Assembly: GCF_033115175.1 (NCBI RefSeq)
Contig: NC_084837.1
Coordinates: 23,994,266-24,058,265 of the forward strand
Source of the DNA: Lepus europaeus
Taxonomy: Eukaryota; Chordata; Mammalia; Lagomorpha; Leporidae
DNA: 64,000 nucleotides
Direction: 5' to 3'
Under the pieces are notes generated by a model. It was not told the DNA's origin. It did no database searches and was given only the letters and a program-made list of their open reading frames with translations. This document shows positions 40,746 through 53,516 of this stretch, in pieces (positions within the stretch are counted from its first letter, which is position 1; each line of letters begins with the position of its first letter). The position numbers were made by a program, and so were the translations under genes.

Positions 40746-42149
40746 ACGCTCAAATTAACTTTATTGTCCGCTTCCTAGTCGCACAAAAGGCCGCCGGGAG
40801 CCGGCCAGCCAGTTTCCTCTGGCTTTCCCCGGCAGCGTGTAGAGCGGGAGACGTGTAGGCTGTCCGCTGCTGTCCTACGTAGCAGCGCTCACTGGGTCAG
40901 AATTGCCCATTAGGATTTTGGCTGCATTCATTCATGCGTGCATTGCTCTTCCCACGTACGAGGTGTTCTTGTAGCACTGCTAATACATTGAAAAACAAAG
41001 GTTAGTTGGTGGTCGATCCACAGGGAAGCGTAGCAGTATAAAAGCGTGTGCTCATTCCAGCTTTCGCCAGCCGCTGAGTGAGGTCAGAACGAGGAAGTCA
41101 TGGTTAGGTGCCCTCAGTCACAGCACCGCGTGGATCACCACTTCCTGCAAACTCAGATCCTCCTGTGCCCCGTGAACCTCACTGATGTCGCCTCACAGCG
41201 GGCTCCCCTCACTCCTGCTTACTCTGAGGGATTTCTGAGGGCCAGTCTTGCCTTCTGCAATCACAGCAATAAGCATGATTTTCTAAAACACAACTGCCCA
41301 TAGCCTCTTCGGTTATGTATCTCTTAACGGGTGCCACTGCCTTCTAGAACCAATAAAAAGTTCTTACTGTATTGACGAAGCTTCCCGAGCCCGTCCTTTC
41401 CTGCTTTTCAGACACTGGGGAGGACGCACTGGGCTCGGCAGAGCTGGCCCCTGCTTGTTGTGGAGTTTAAAAAGTCTAATGAGGGAAACCAATATTAATC
41501 AGACGACCTGAGTGTGACCCACAGCTTGAAAATGGTGAGGAGTTCACCTTGCAGGCAAAACAGGAACTCCCTTTGAGGGCAGTGGATGGGTAAGGGCAAG
41601 CAATGAGTGACAGCTGGCTGGGGGAGGGTGCAGCTTATGGGGGCTGGGCGGAAGACTTGAGGACCAGCAAGGGATCTGATCAAGAAGGGCTTCATGACAG
41701 CTATGGGGAGATGCTGAAGTTCTCCGGGGTAAGCCAACCCCGGATGCTTCATTAAGATATTAATTAAGTTGAGTTAAGATATTAACTCAACACCATGTTC
41801 GCATCGATGGGACACAAGAATGAGTAAACTCTGTTTTCAGGAAGTTTAAGTAGAATAACCAACATATGTGTGTGAATAAATACTTATAATCTAGAGTTAG
41901 AAAGTGTTAAGCAAATTATAAGACCACTGTATACTTACTTAGAGAATGAATCAAGAAAATGAGTTCACAAGTGGTTGGCTTCCAACAAAATTTGATCAAA
42001 GATAAAGCTATAACCAGGAACATACTAGTTGTATAAGTATTGAAATATTAGTGGAAAATAAAAAAAAAAACATCAATGAAGGGAAACTAAGGGAGGAAAA
42101 TGTGCGTGCAATTGCAGATAATGCGTTCTTTACAAGGACAAATCAGTTC

Positions 42150-42520
42150 TTGAACCAGCAATGTGAGGGAAGGAAGCTGCTGACTTGCTTGAGCTTGTAG
42201 GGCTGCTCCAGGGACGCTTATCTTGCAACACCGCTCAGAGGCCAGACCACTGGTCAGTGCAGAAAAGCAACATGAAATCAGCCTGAGTCACAGTGGATGG
42301 AAAGTATGTTGCCTGAGCAGCTGGAGAGCCCCTTCCTCCCTCTGGGTGCCGGGTACTCTGAGAAGCCCTGCTCTGAAAGCCCTGGCCAACGGCTCCTCGG
42401 CAAGCCAGCTTCGTGAGGGCGCTCTCCCTTCCCCGTCGTCTTCACTCGTTCCAGTGAATAAAGCTTTCCTCCCAGCCACTGCCACCTGAGGCTGGTTATT
42501 CCGCAACACCGAAGCCAAGA
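42150..42520 (+). mobile_element. Possible LTR remnant
   Basis: Non-SINE sequence with a late AATAAA (cagtgaataaagctttcctc, about 42454-42473) followed by roughly 50 bases of U5-like sequence. No clear ends or duplications. Speculative. Confidence 0.25.
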
Positions 42521-42588
42521 GACCCCTTTTGCCCATGCTGATATTCTTGCAATTGGTTTCTGGAATTGCCTCTAATGAAAACAACTGT

Positions 42589-42914
42589 GGCCGGCGCCGC
42601 GGCTCAATAGGCTAATCAGCCTGTGGCGCCGGCACCCCAGGTTCTAGTCCTGGTCAGGGCGCCGGTCCTGTCCCAGTTGCTCCTCTTCCAGTCCAGCTCT
42701 CTGCTGTGGCCCGGGAGTGCAGTGGAGGATGGCCCAAGTGCTTGGGCCCTGCACCCACATGGGAGACCAGGAGAAGCACCTGGCTCCTGGCTTCAGATCA
42801 GCGTGGTGCGCCGGCCACAGCGGCCATTGGAGGGTGAACCAATGGCAAAAAGGAAGACCTTTCTCTCTGTCTCTCTCTCTCACTGTCCACTCTGCCTGTC
42901 AAACAAAACAAAAC
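42589..42914 (+). repeat. Young C-SINE with a small head deletion
   Basis: ggccggcgccgcggctcaat followed by gctaatcagcctgtggcgcc. An (AAAAC)n tail is followed by actgtg, repeating the left flank acaactgtg near 42581-42589. Confidence 0.93.
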
Positions 42915-42916
42915 AA

Positions 42917-43183
42917 AACTGTGCTGTAAAAGGTTGAGCCCCTGCCTGTGGTACCAGCATCCCATATGGGCACCAGTATATGTCCCAGCTACTCCTCTTC
43001 TGATCCAGCTCTCTGCTGTGGCCTGGGAAAGCAGCTGAAGGTGGCCCAAGGGCTTGGGCCCCTGCACTCATGAGGGAGACCCGGAGGAAGCTCCTGGCTT
43101 GAACCAGTGGATGGAAGATCTCTCTCCCTCTCCCCCACTCTTTAACTCTGCCTTTCCTAAATAAATAAAATAAATCTTAAAAT
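42917..43183 (+). repeat. C-SINE, partially deleted
   Basis: The head is reduced to gtgctgtaaaaggttgagcc. The segment between ctcctggctt and gaaccagtggatgg is deleted. Tail ctgcctttcctaaataaat. Confidence 0.88.
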
Positions 43184-43838
43184 AAAAGTGTGTGAGGTTC
43201 AATAAAAATTTCAATTTTTTAAATTCAAAGTCCACTTTTCCCCTCTGCATTTGAAGGAGTCCTTTGGCCCACCCTGAATGAAGTATCCAACGGGAACTGA
43301 ATCTTAGACAATCTCCTTTCCGAAGACCATGGCCTCTCTGTATGTAACTGTCACATGACCTGTGCTCCGATGTCAGGGCTGATCTGGGCATTGCTGGGCC
43401 TGCGCCTTACCGGTTGGCCCATTCGGCAACATGTTCCAGTGTTGGCTGTATGCCACGCAGTCTTTAAGGAGCTCCAGAGGCATCTGTGAACTTGTGTGGA
43501 GCAATCCCTGCCTGGGGGAAGTCACCATCTGCCAAGGGAAGACAGACAACGCAATAGTAAATAAATAAACTGCTATTTTAGAAGGTGCTAGGTCTGATGG
43601 GAACATCACAAGGGTGAGATGGCAGTGGGAGCTGATGCAAGTTGTAGTTCTAGCTCAGGGGTCAGGTTAGGCATCATTGAGTTGGCTCAATGTGAAGCCA
43701 GGCTTGAAGGAGGTAAGGGACTTGGCCACATGGACATCTAGGTGAAGAGAGTTTAAGATAAAAGTCTCAGTGCCAATATTAGAATGGTTTTAATATTTTT
43801 AAATGATTGGGAAAAAAATCAAAAGGAGGATATTTCAT

Positions 43839-44191
43839 TGTGGTAGAATGAGAAGGCCATGCCAAGATGGCCACTGGCAACGGAAACTGCCTGGCAATAG
43901 GCTGCAATTGGATGGCTTCAGAAACCACATGACAACAGAGCCTGACCGACAACAGGCTGTGATTGGATGGCTTCAGAAACTGCCTGGCAACAGGCTGTGA
44001 TTGGTTAGGGCATAGACCGCCCCTTGACTGGATTGGCTGTCTTGGTTATATAAGCTGCTGTACCAACTGAAGTAAATGAGTCTGCAGGCTGCTCGCCTCT
44101 GGCCTGCTTTCACCTGGCTCCCAGGGTCTGTGTGGTGACTCCGCGCCTCTTGCCCCCACCGCACTCCTCCTCTCAGAACGAATCCACCTCA
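43839..44191 (+). mobile_element. Solo-LTR-like element (endogenous retroviral type)
   Basis: 353 bp beginning TG and ending CA, flanked by the direct repeat atatttcat at 43830-43838 and 44192-44200. Inside are three copies of a unit with ggctgtgattgg (reverse CCAAT boxes) at about 43900-44010, a TATA box (tatataa, 44047-44053) and a downstream AGTAAA-type signal, the order expected of U3-R-U5. It has no open frame of note and no internal retroviral genes nearby. Confidence 0.65.
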
Positions 44192-44716
44192 ATATTTCAT
44201 AACAGGAAAATTATATGGAATTTGATTTTCAATGTTCATAAATAAAATTGTATTGGGACCCAGCCATGCTGATTTGATGACTGGCTGCCTTGGTGAGACA
44301 AGGGCAGAGTTGAACAGATATGATGCAGGCCACGTGGCTCACAAAACCCAAAATATTTGCAAGGGTGTATATGGTTTCACGTAGAGGTGGCAATTTCAAT
44401 ATCATTCCCAGGACAAAACATTTAAGAAAACCAACCAATCCAAGGCACAAGTTGATCTTTGAAGGTTATTATCACAATTTGCAGTATTTCTTGAAGTCTT
44501 AGCAGTTTTCCTAGACTCCTTTATTCAAATTATTCTTCCAAAGACAGTGAACAGAGCAAGCTGGTAACAGGATTATCCACAAATTTCCTGCCATTGCATA
44601 GAAAAACAAGTTTTGCATTCTAACGAATGTTATCAATTGAACATCCCATACACTCAGATTTGTTTGAACAAGTTGTGTGGTGCAGAAAAGTCTCTTCTCT
44701 TTCCTCTCGGAGACTT

Positions 44717-45048
44717 TTTTTTTTTTTTTTTTTTGACAGGCAGAGTGGACAGTGAGAGAGAAACAGAGAGAAAGGTCTTCCTTTGCTGTTGGTTCACCCT
44801 CCAATGGCCGCCGCGGCTGGCGCACCGCACCAATCCAATGGCAGGAGCCAGGTGCTTATCCTGGTCTCCCATGGGGTGCAGGGCCCAAGGACTTGGGCCA
44901 TCCTCCACTGCACTCCCTGGCCACAGCAGAGAGCTGGCCTGGAAGAGGGGCAACCGGGACAGAATCCGGCGCCCCAACTGGTGCTAGAACCCGGTGTGCC
45001 GGGACCACAAGGCAGAGGATTAGCCTAGTGAGCCGCGGCACTGGCCCC
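44717..45048 (-). repeat. Young C-SINE, first of a tandem pair at one target
   Basis: Minus young copy. The flanks are ctctcggagacttttt (44704-44719) and ctctctgagacttttt (45049-45064), a duplication with one mismatch. Confidence 0.94.
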
Positions 45049-45063
45049 CTCTCTGAGACTTTT

Positions 45064-45374
45064 TTAAAATAAAAGCTTATATATTTGAAAGGCAGTGTTA
45101 ACAGAGAGAGAGATCTTCTATCCACTGGTTCACTTCCCAAATAGCTGTAAGAGCCGAGACTGGGCCAGGCTGAAGCCAGGAGCCTAGAACTCCATCTGGG
45201 TCTCTCACATGGGTGGCGGGGGCCCTAGCACTTGGGCCATCCTCTGCTACTTTCTCAGGCACATCAGCAGAGAGATGGATTGGAAGTGGGGCAGCCAGGA
45301 ATTGAACCAGAACTTATATAGGATGGCTGTGGTGTGAGCAGTGGCTTAACCCACTGTGCCACAACGCCGGCCCC
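45064..45374 (-). repeat. C-SINE, second of the tandem pair
   Basis: Minus copy of the older type. Its right flank, ctctgaggctctt (about 45374-45386), is a third version of the same target sequence. Confidence 0.9.
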
Positions 45375-45849
45375 TCTGAGGCTCTTCTTGCTAAACATGA
45401 AGACTGGCTTTGACTGAAGGTCAGGCTCTGGAGCTCCATGACCTAGCAAACAGCAGGTGTGCACCTCAATTTTGAGGGTAAACAGGAATTAAGAGGACAA
45501 TGAGGACACGTATGAGGGGCATACAGCATCCACATCTGACACTTCAGGACGAGAGCTCGCCTAAGAGTGCAAACACAACCAGGCCCAAGAGGCAGAGACA
45601 GGCCATTCTTCCCAACGTCTCACAAGGGGCTCGACCCCACTTCTCCGATGCCTAAGCCAATCCATTCACCACTGTGCTTGAGCCTGGGACAGCTGGAGTT
45701 TGGCTCTCATAACTCAAAGCATCCTAAAGGGAGGCGAGAAGCTGAGAGATGGAGTAGGAAAGACCCTCAGAATTGGTGGGAATCGACATAAGGTGAGCAG
45801 GAGACAAAGGCACTAACAGTGACCCCTGGAGGATCACAAAATCAGAGAC

Positions 45850-46158
45850 AGTGAGCTAAGCCACCACTTGTGAACCTGGCATCCCATAGCAGAGTGCCAG
45901 TTCCATTTCCAGCTGCTCTGTTTCCATCCCAGCTCTCTGTTGATACCCATGGGAAGGAAATGGAGGAAGACCCACATACGGGGGCCCCTGGCCACTCATG
46001 TACCCTTGTGAGAAGTCGGCATGGAGTTCCTGGCTCTCGGCTTCAGCCTGGCCCAACCCTGGCTGGGGCAGCCCTTTTGGGGAGTGAACCAGCAAACAAA
46101 GATTTCTCCGTCTCATTGTCTTCCTGTCACTTTACCTTTCAAACAAGTAAATCTTACC
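45850..46158 (+). repeat. C-SINE, divergent
   Basis: Plus copy with a degraded head (gctaagccaccacttgtg) and tail (acctttcaaacaagtaaatc). Confidence 0.82.
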
Positions 46159-47802
46159 AAAACAAATCCACGTGAAGAAACAGGCATTGCAGGAGACCTG
46201 CCTGGGGAGGCTGGAGTTGGAACCTGATGACTTCGTGGTGGTGGTCGCCCATCAGCACCCCCGGGAGGTCAGGATGAAGGTGAGTGGCCGAGACCAGAGG
46301 CGTCCCCTGAGGAGCCATCAGCATAAAAACGTGCGATTGAAATCTCGAGGATGAGCTCCCCAAGAAAACAGCGAAAGCAAACAGGGCTGAGGCTGTAGCC
46401 TAGGAAACGGCAGTGTCCACACAGGGTGCAGCAAGGGTACATGGGAGAGGAGGATAAAGAGAGCAGGGGCAGGCCAGGTTCCAAAGGGCAGAGAAGGGAG
46501 GCTGTGCAGAGGCCGTACAAGCAACGGCAACCTTTGGGTGATAGAACCCTGTGGAAATTTCCCCTAAAAAACGATAGGAAACCTACCTGGGAACGCTTGA
46601 GAACAGCTCACAGCAAGATGGCACACGTAACAGCGACCGGCATACCGTGAGACTCAGCCACCTGCTTCACCAGTCTCCCGTGCGCAGCCCTGTTCTCTCT
46701 GCTCGCTTTCTGTCTCCCCAGCTCTGAGATGCCCACAAAGGCTTAGCCGGGCCTTCCAAATTCCCGAGAACCAAGCCTTCTCCAGGATGCTCGGAGCCAG
46801 GCGGTGGCTGCTACCACGGGGATGCTCGCCACACTGGGAATTCTGGTTCCTCAAAGGCCCTGGGCCTGCTGTGTAAAAGGCCTCTTCCTGCCAGGTGGGC
46901 TCCCATGCAGGCTTCCCTGGGGGCCAGATGTCGTCTCCCCGTGCAACCGCAGTGCTGGGCTCCACCTGCAAGTCACAGAGAAGGCAGGTTCTGGCGACCC
47001 CCCTGGATTTGCCTCCATCCCCCCTGGCTCTCAGACCTGTGCACCAGGCTCCATGTTGATGGCGAACCCAAGCCATTCCGCCTTCTGTTTCCAGGTCTCC
47101 TGGAAATAGTCTGTGCTCACAATGTGCAAAACTCTGCGTGGCTCACAACAGGTCAGCAAAGGAAGCGGTCAGAGCTGGATGAACAGAGTGGGGAACAGCC
47201 GTCCTCTGTCATTTCAATGGGTATTTATTGACAAGGTGACTTTTAAGCTGAGCCACAAAATTTGAGCTGTTACTGGATTTCCAGAGGAGCAAAAGGGCAG
47301 GGAAAACGACCTCAGCTTTGTCGGGAAGGGTGCCATCCCGTGACCCTGCGGGCGGGTCAGGGTGGCAGCAGAGCTGTGAGCGAGGCAGGGGCAGGCGGGG
47401 TGGGGGCCAGGGAGTGTCAAGTGAGGAGGGAGAGATGGAGTGCAACGGCTGGCCAGCAGAGCTGGGTTCTAGGGCAAGAAGTGGGGGATTTTGTTCTATA
47501 GGGAATCGCAAGCCGTGACAAGTTTTAAATGGGGTTGGACAAACTGTGACTTGGCTGTAAGACTGTGTCAGGGGCTTGTTTGTCACCCTTATCTCTCTCT
47601 GCAGCCATTTTTGTGAGTCACCAAGAATCACCCATGGGAACCCCTCACCTTCAGACCTCCCAGTGACGACCCAGCTTTGCTGGAGGAGCTGCACAGCCAC
47701 TGGGGTCCTTTTGCAATCATAGAAAATGAATTCTAAGGTTTAGAGTACCTTGGACAGCAAAGGAGAAACAGCCCCTATTAGTCAACACACATACGATAAG
47801 AC

Positions 47803-48082
47803 GACTAAAAGTGTGTGGAAAATGGACTTAAAAGTTAAGTTTATGTGGCGTAGCAGGTAAAGCCACCACCTGCAGTGCCGGCATCCCATATGGGCACCAG
47901 TTCCAGTCCTGGCTGCTCCACTTCCGATCCAGCTCTCTGCTATAGCCTGGGAAAGCAGTGGAAGATGGCCCAAGTTCTTGGGCCCTGGAACCCACGTAGG
48001 AGACCTGGAGGAGGCTCCTGGCTCCTGATTGGTGCAGCTCTGGCCACTGTGGCCACCTGGGGAGTGAACCAGCAGATGGAAG

Positions 48083-48125
<43 letters not shown>

Positions 48126-48272
48126 CCTCTGTCTCTCTGTGGCTCTGCCTTTCAGATAAACAAATACATCTTTTTTTTTTTTTTAAAAGAAGATGCTTAT
48201 TTTGGAGCAAACATGTTGAAACCCATGCATAGTTTTTTTAGTGTGCGCATTTTCCACAAACTTTTTGAAGAA
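47803..48272. mobile_element. Short palindromic DNA transposon split by a SINE
   Basis: Left half 47803-47841 (gtggaaaatggacttaaaag), right half 48181-48272 ending gcattttccacaaacttttt. A second half-copy (cacaccaaaataaacttaat) follows at about 48278-48330. Confidence 0.55.
47842..48180 (+). repeat. C-SINE with CT tract, nested
   Basis: Plus copy with a CT run at 48085-48122, inserted into the short palindromic element. Confidence 0.92.
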
Positions 48273-48384
48273 CCTTTGTAGGCATGGATTCAACATTTTT
48301 CACACCAAAATAAACTTAATTTCAAACTTACTGAAGGGCTCACCTATAGTCCCAGCTCTGTCATTGTGATTTTTATTTCTTCTA

Positions 48385-48665
48385 AAATTTTTATTTAGAA
48401 AGGAGGAGAGAGACAGACTTCCCATCTTGTGGCTCACTGCCCCAAATGCCTGCCACGCCTGGGCTGGGGCTGGGCCAGGGCCAAAGCTGGGATCCAGAAA
48501 CACAGTCCAGGACTCCCTTGTTAAGTGGCGAGCGCCCTCTCAACGTGAGCCATCACCACTGCCTCCCAGGCTCTGCAGCTGGAGTCAGAGGAAGGATTCA
48601 ACCCCAGCACTCCGAACTTCTGGGCTCAAGCAAGCATCTTCACCCTTAGGCCAGATGCTTGCTAC
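48385..48665 (-). repeat. C-SINE, very old
   Basis: Highly divergent minus copy (ggctcactgccccaaatg, tgggctggggctgggcc). The head cannot be aligned. Confidence 0.6.
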
Positions 48666-49326
48666 ATGGTGACTCCCGAGTCCAGCATGTTGCTGTTTTC
48701 CAATGAGATGCTGGCCCCAATTCTTCCTGCAGGCTCAGAAGAAGCCTGATGGTTTCCCTACCCATCCTTTCTCTTAAAACACTCGCCGGAAAATACTGTA
48801 AATGCCCTACTCCATTGGGGTTCCATAGCAAAGAGGGAACATTGTGCTGTTGGTGGCCCTGGTTCCCGCCTGAACACTTTGTCTGCCGGCGGGTCACTCC
48901 TCCCGCAGCCTTGACAAGCGCGGGCAGTGCCCTCTTGGAAAACAGGTGCTCAGGCACAGGCGTCATTAGCCAGTGCGGAGGAGACACGGCTGCCATCACA
49001 CAGCTTCCCAGAGGGCACTGGTGGAACCTGAGCCCTGACCTCACTGGTCCCGCTAATGACGCTGGAGGGATAAATAATTCAGACTGTTAACGAGGGTTTG
49101 GTTATTTCCCCCAGTGAGCCTGCCTTGCTGGCACAGTACGCTTCAGCGCTCAGTGGAGTGTGTGTTTCTAACGTGGTTGCCGTCTTCACACGCTTTCCTC
49201 ACCGCCCAGGAATACCTGGTTTGGTTTTCCCGGTGGCACAGGTCTTCTCAGCGCCCTGGGAGATACCGTAGATCCCAGCCTGTTTGGTGCAGGCAGTGCT
49301 GGACAAAGTGATGCAAAGTAGTCCCC

Positions 49327-49666
49327 GGCCGGCACCGTGGCTCAACAGGCTAATCCTCCGCATTGCGGCGCTGGCACACCGGGTTCTAGTCCCGGTCGGG
49401 GCTCCGGATTCTGTCCTGGTTGCCCCTCTTCCAGGCCAGCTCTCTGCTGTGGCCAGGGAGTGCAGAGGAGGATGGCCCAAGTCCTTGGGCCCTGCACCCC
49501 ATGGGAGACCAGGAGAAGCACCTGGCTCCTGCCATCGGATCAGCGTGGTGCGCTGGCCACAGCGCGCCGGCCACGGCGGCCATTGGAGGGTGAACCAACG
49601 GCAGAGGAAGACCTTTCTCTCTCTCTCTCTCACTGTCCACTCTGCCTGTCTAAAAAAAAAAAAAAA
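49327..49666 (+). repeat. Young C-SINE with 12-bp target-site duplication
   Basis: Near-consensus young copy flanked by aaagtagtcccc at 49315-49326 and 49667-49678. Confidence 0.96.
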
Positions 49667-50109
49667 AAAGTAGTCCCCACATGTGAGCCTGATTCCTGCC
49701 TTGAACCTGTTTTCCACACACGGCGCAAGGTCAGTTCCTGTCCACTCCTCCTCCAGGGGTTGCATGTGGCTTTGGGGGGACTTCTGAAATGCCAAGGGTG
49801 GGTGGCAGGGGGTGTCCAGTGTCCTCACTGGCTCTCCCGAGCACCCCCTGAAAGTTCTCATTTCTTCCCAGTCCTGAGTTCTTGGTGCACCTGTCATGGC
49901 CATGCGTGGACAGTCTACTGCTCACTTCTGCACACCATGTGAGTGACAGCCACTCCCATTTCTCTGGCTCCTGTGGCCCAGGGGACATTGACACCCTGTG
50001 AAACTGAGCAGCTCTGCCCTATTGTCTACTTCAGACTGCAAATGGATGCTCTGTGTGCAGCCCTCAGATGCGTTCTGTTTGATCTGTACTATATAGTAAA
50101 ATAAATCTT

Positions 50110-50414
50110 GGGACCAGCATTGTGGCACACTGGGTTAAGCCCTTGCTTGCAATGCTGACATCCCATGCCGGACTGCCCGTTCTAGTCCTGGCTGCTCTGC
50201 TTCTAATTCAGCTCCTTCCTAGTGTGCCTGGGAAGGCCATGGAAGATGGCTCAAGTGCTTGGGTTCCTTCTACCCATGTTGGAGATCTGGATGGAGCCCC
50301 TGGGTCCTGGCTTTGCCCTGGCCCAGACCTGGCTGTTGTGGCCATTTGGGGAGTGAACTACCAGATGGAAGATGTCTCTCTCTCTCTCTCTTGCTCTGGT
50401 TTTCAAATAAATCA
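50110..50414 (+). repeat. C-SINE followed by a TA/TG microsatellite
   Basis: Plus copy (gggaccagcattgtggcaca) whose tail grades into (TA)n(TG)n at 50415-50448. Confidence 0.9.
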
Positions 50415-50415
50415 C

Positions 50416-50447
<32 letters not shown>

Positions 50448-50448
50448 A
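50415..50448 (+). repeat. (TA)n(TG)n microsatellite
   Basis: Short alternating tract in a SINE tail, likely polymorphic. Confidence 0.8.
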
Positions 50449-52879
50449 TAAATTTGATACCACACTTACAAATCAAAAGAATTCAAGTATTCTAGGTTCC
50501 TGTCATCTTTTCCTGTTTTATCGACTTCTCTGAACCCACCAATAGAATTATAGCACTTAAAAAAAAAACCATCCCCACCGTCTGTCTTAAATGACCCTTT
50601 CAAACTCCTTTTTCCCTGTTCTGCTTCATATTCTGCCCTGCATGGAGCAAGAGGCGCCACACCACCCAGCCCTTCTCAAATTGTGAATGAGGAGCCAGCT
50701 GTGCGTTTCCCAGCCCAGCGGAGCTTCATCTGGGGGGCTGTGTTCCAAGATCCCCAGCAGATTCCCGAAGCCTCCACTGAAATGGACCCTGCACATACCA
50801 TGTTTTTCCTATCGCCCTGAGATGTCACCAGGTAGTGCCCGAGTTAACCCACCCCTCCACGCTCACGTCCTATACCCTCATTCGTGGTCCCTGGGAACCG
50901 GTATGGACTGGTTCTTCTCCAGCCCCAGCCCCACCCCCTGATCTGTGCCTCCCTAAACCCTTCAGGTAATGGGACGTGCTTGGGATTGATGACAGCCATC
51001 ACAGGGCAGGCACCACGTGGGTTTCTGAACATGACCTCTTCCATGCCCGAGAGCCTACCTCGGGCCCGCTCCCGGGCCTTCGCTCCCCGGCCACCCCGCC
51101 TCCCTTCAGGGTCATTCATCTGTTCTCACTCCACCCCCAAGACCTGAGCAGCAGCTCGGACCACACCTGCTCTGCCTGCAGCCCACATGGCTGGGTCTCC
51201 AGAGAGGCAGCCTGCATTCGGAGCAACCTCCTCCCCACTTCTTCTGGTTTCCCAACCTTTCAGGCATTGAGTTGATTAAATTCAGAGCGAGAAATAGGCC
51301 AGATCCTCTGTTCCGCAAACACTAATTACCTTCTCTGTCCTGCTCACTTCCACCCTGGGAGGTGGAGGACTTCTTCTTTCCCCGAGGATGGTCCTCTCCG
51401 TGGTCCCCGGCCCTCGCCACTGGGCAGGTGGCATCAGGCCAGCTGGTGTTGGCACAGGTGTATGTCCTAAGACCTTTCCTGGCTCCTCGGACAAGCACCG
51501 GTGTCCCTGCGGGGAGGACATGTGGACGTCTGAGCTGGTACTGCAGCCTGAGGGTCACAGCGTCGTGACCTTCAAGTAACACTCCCAGCCCTGGTCATGG
51601 CCGCTGCGGCACGGCCCCCACTTCCCACCTGCTGGGGAGGCCTCAACCTGCTTGCTCAATCCCCACTTCGCACGGAAGCCCCGAATTTCGCTTTTCCTGG
51701 GATGGTTCCATCCTTGACAGCTCCAAGCCAACTTGTGATAAATGAACGTAACCCTTCCCAGGATAAACACACTTGTTCTCTTGCATGCCTTATCTCAACC
51801 GACTGAACCAAAGTCCAGTGTACCACCAAGCTACAGATCCCTCTCTCCCTACTCCTTCCTCTACCTCTTCACCATGAATCTCTTTGCTTCTATCTTCAAA
51901 GTCAGCTTTCTTAAAGATGGTCCTCAAATCCCTACAGGGTCCCAGCAGCTGGTCCTTTGGGTGCCCCCCACCCCGCGGCTGCAGTGGAATTCCAAATAAC
52001 CAATCAAATCCTGGCACTTGGCTGTTAAAGCTCTTCCAGGGGCCCTGTGCCAGCTCTGGGATGAAGGTCAACGCATTCTCAAACCAGGTGCTTGAGAATT
52101 TGGCCTTGAACTTCCTTTCCCACCCTTGGTCCCAAAGCACACTCGACTGCAGACACAAGGAACAATGTGCCCTTCCCAGAAGGCACTGGCAGCTTTCCCA
52201 CAGCCGTGGCTTCCCCGGGCCCAGGAGGCCTCTTTCCCTTCCTCCTTTCCCAGCCTGGTAAGTTCCCATCAGCCATGCATCCCAGCTCTGATGTCAGCCA
52301 CGCACAGATGTCCCCGTGTCAGCAGGCCTGGCCAGTGTCCCCACGGTCTGCAGCTCTGTAATGAGGGCCTCCGCCAAGCTCCTGCCCGGGACAGGTGGGA
52401 TCCACAGTACTGCCTCCCATGCACCTCGGGAAGCTGCAGGCTACTGCAGGTGCATCCAGCAAACCAGCATGGTAGCAGCCCCCAAAGATCAACCCTGAGT
52501 CTCCACACCCCAAGACACCCTAAGAGGCATCACCACAGTTCCACTCACCCCTAACAAAGCTGGAAGCTCACAGCAGGCCCAGCCTCTTGTCCCAAGTCAG
52601 CAGGGCCCAGGCTATGCCTAGACCCCATGCACCCTGGGCCTCCTAAATGATGCTCAGCATTGTAGGAGGCACAGAACCCAAACCAACTATGAGTCCATCA
52701 CCTGTACTAGCATCAGAGCAAAGCTGCAATGACTTATGTTTCACTGTGGAAAGTTCTGGAAAGTCACATCAGGTTATCAGGAGTTTACACTTCTAGACTC
52801 ATATTGCTTTGCTGCGTCTGGCAATCTTAAACTATTACAACACAATCCTTACCCTCGTGGACGTGACAAGTTCTGCCTT

Positions 52880-53500
52880 AGAAGACAGCATCTGACCTGA
52901 TGGTTGGGATGCTGTTTGGGCCTGGGTTTGAGTCCTAGCTCCACTCTTTCACATTTTCTTTATTTATTTGACAGGCAGAGTTATACACAGAGAGACAGAG
53001 AGAAAGGTCTTCCTTCCGTTGGTTCACTCCCCAAATGGCTGCTACGGCCGGCGCTGCGCTGATCCGAAGCCAGGAGCCAGATGCTTCCTCCTGGTCTCCC
53101 ATGCTGGTGCAGGGGCCCAAGCACTTGGGCCATCCTCCACTGCCCTCCCGGGCCACAGCAGAGAGCTGGCCTGGGAGAAGAGCAGCTGGGACTAGAACCT
53201 GGCACCCACATGGGATGCCGGCGCTGCAGGCAGAGGATTAACCAAGTGAGCCACGGCGCCAGCCCACGGCTCCACTCTTGATTTTCCTGTTAATGCACAA
53301 CCTGTGAGTCAGCAAAGTGACGGCTCAAGTAGGTTGGTGCCTGTCATCCCTACAGGACTGAGTTCCCATGTGGACTGAGGGCCCAGCCACTGGCTTCAGC
53401 CTGGCCCAGGCCTGGCCATCGTGGGCATTTGGGGAATGAGCCAGCAGATGGAGCTCTGTCTCACTCTGTGTGCCCCGCCCCATCAAAACAATTAATTAAC
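52880..53500 (+). repeat. C-SINE, old, interrupted
   Basis: Two plus-strand pieces, about 52880-52948 (gtttgagtcctagctcc) and 53269-53500 (gttaatgcacaacctgtgag, tttggggaatgagccagcag), split by a younger minus-strand SINE. Confidence 0.8.
52949..53268 (-). repeat. C-SINE inserted in an older SINE
   Basis: Minus copy flanked by gctccactctt at 52938-52948 and 53269-53279. This duplication is part of the older element and proves nesting. Confidence 0.95.
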
Positions 53501-53516
53501 TTTTAAAAGGACATCT

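Noticed and set aside
49199-49903. Long open frame (234 codons) on the minus strand
   Set aside because: Most of it is the complement translation of a young C-SINE; there is no domain or start context, and the same peptide recurs at other SINEs in the window.
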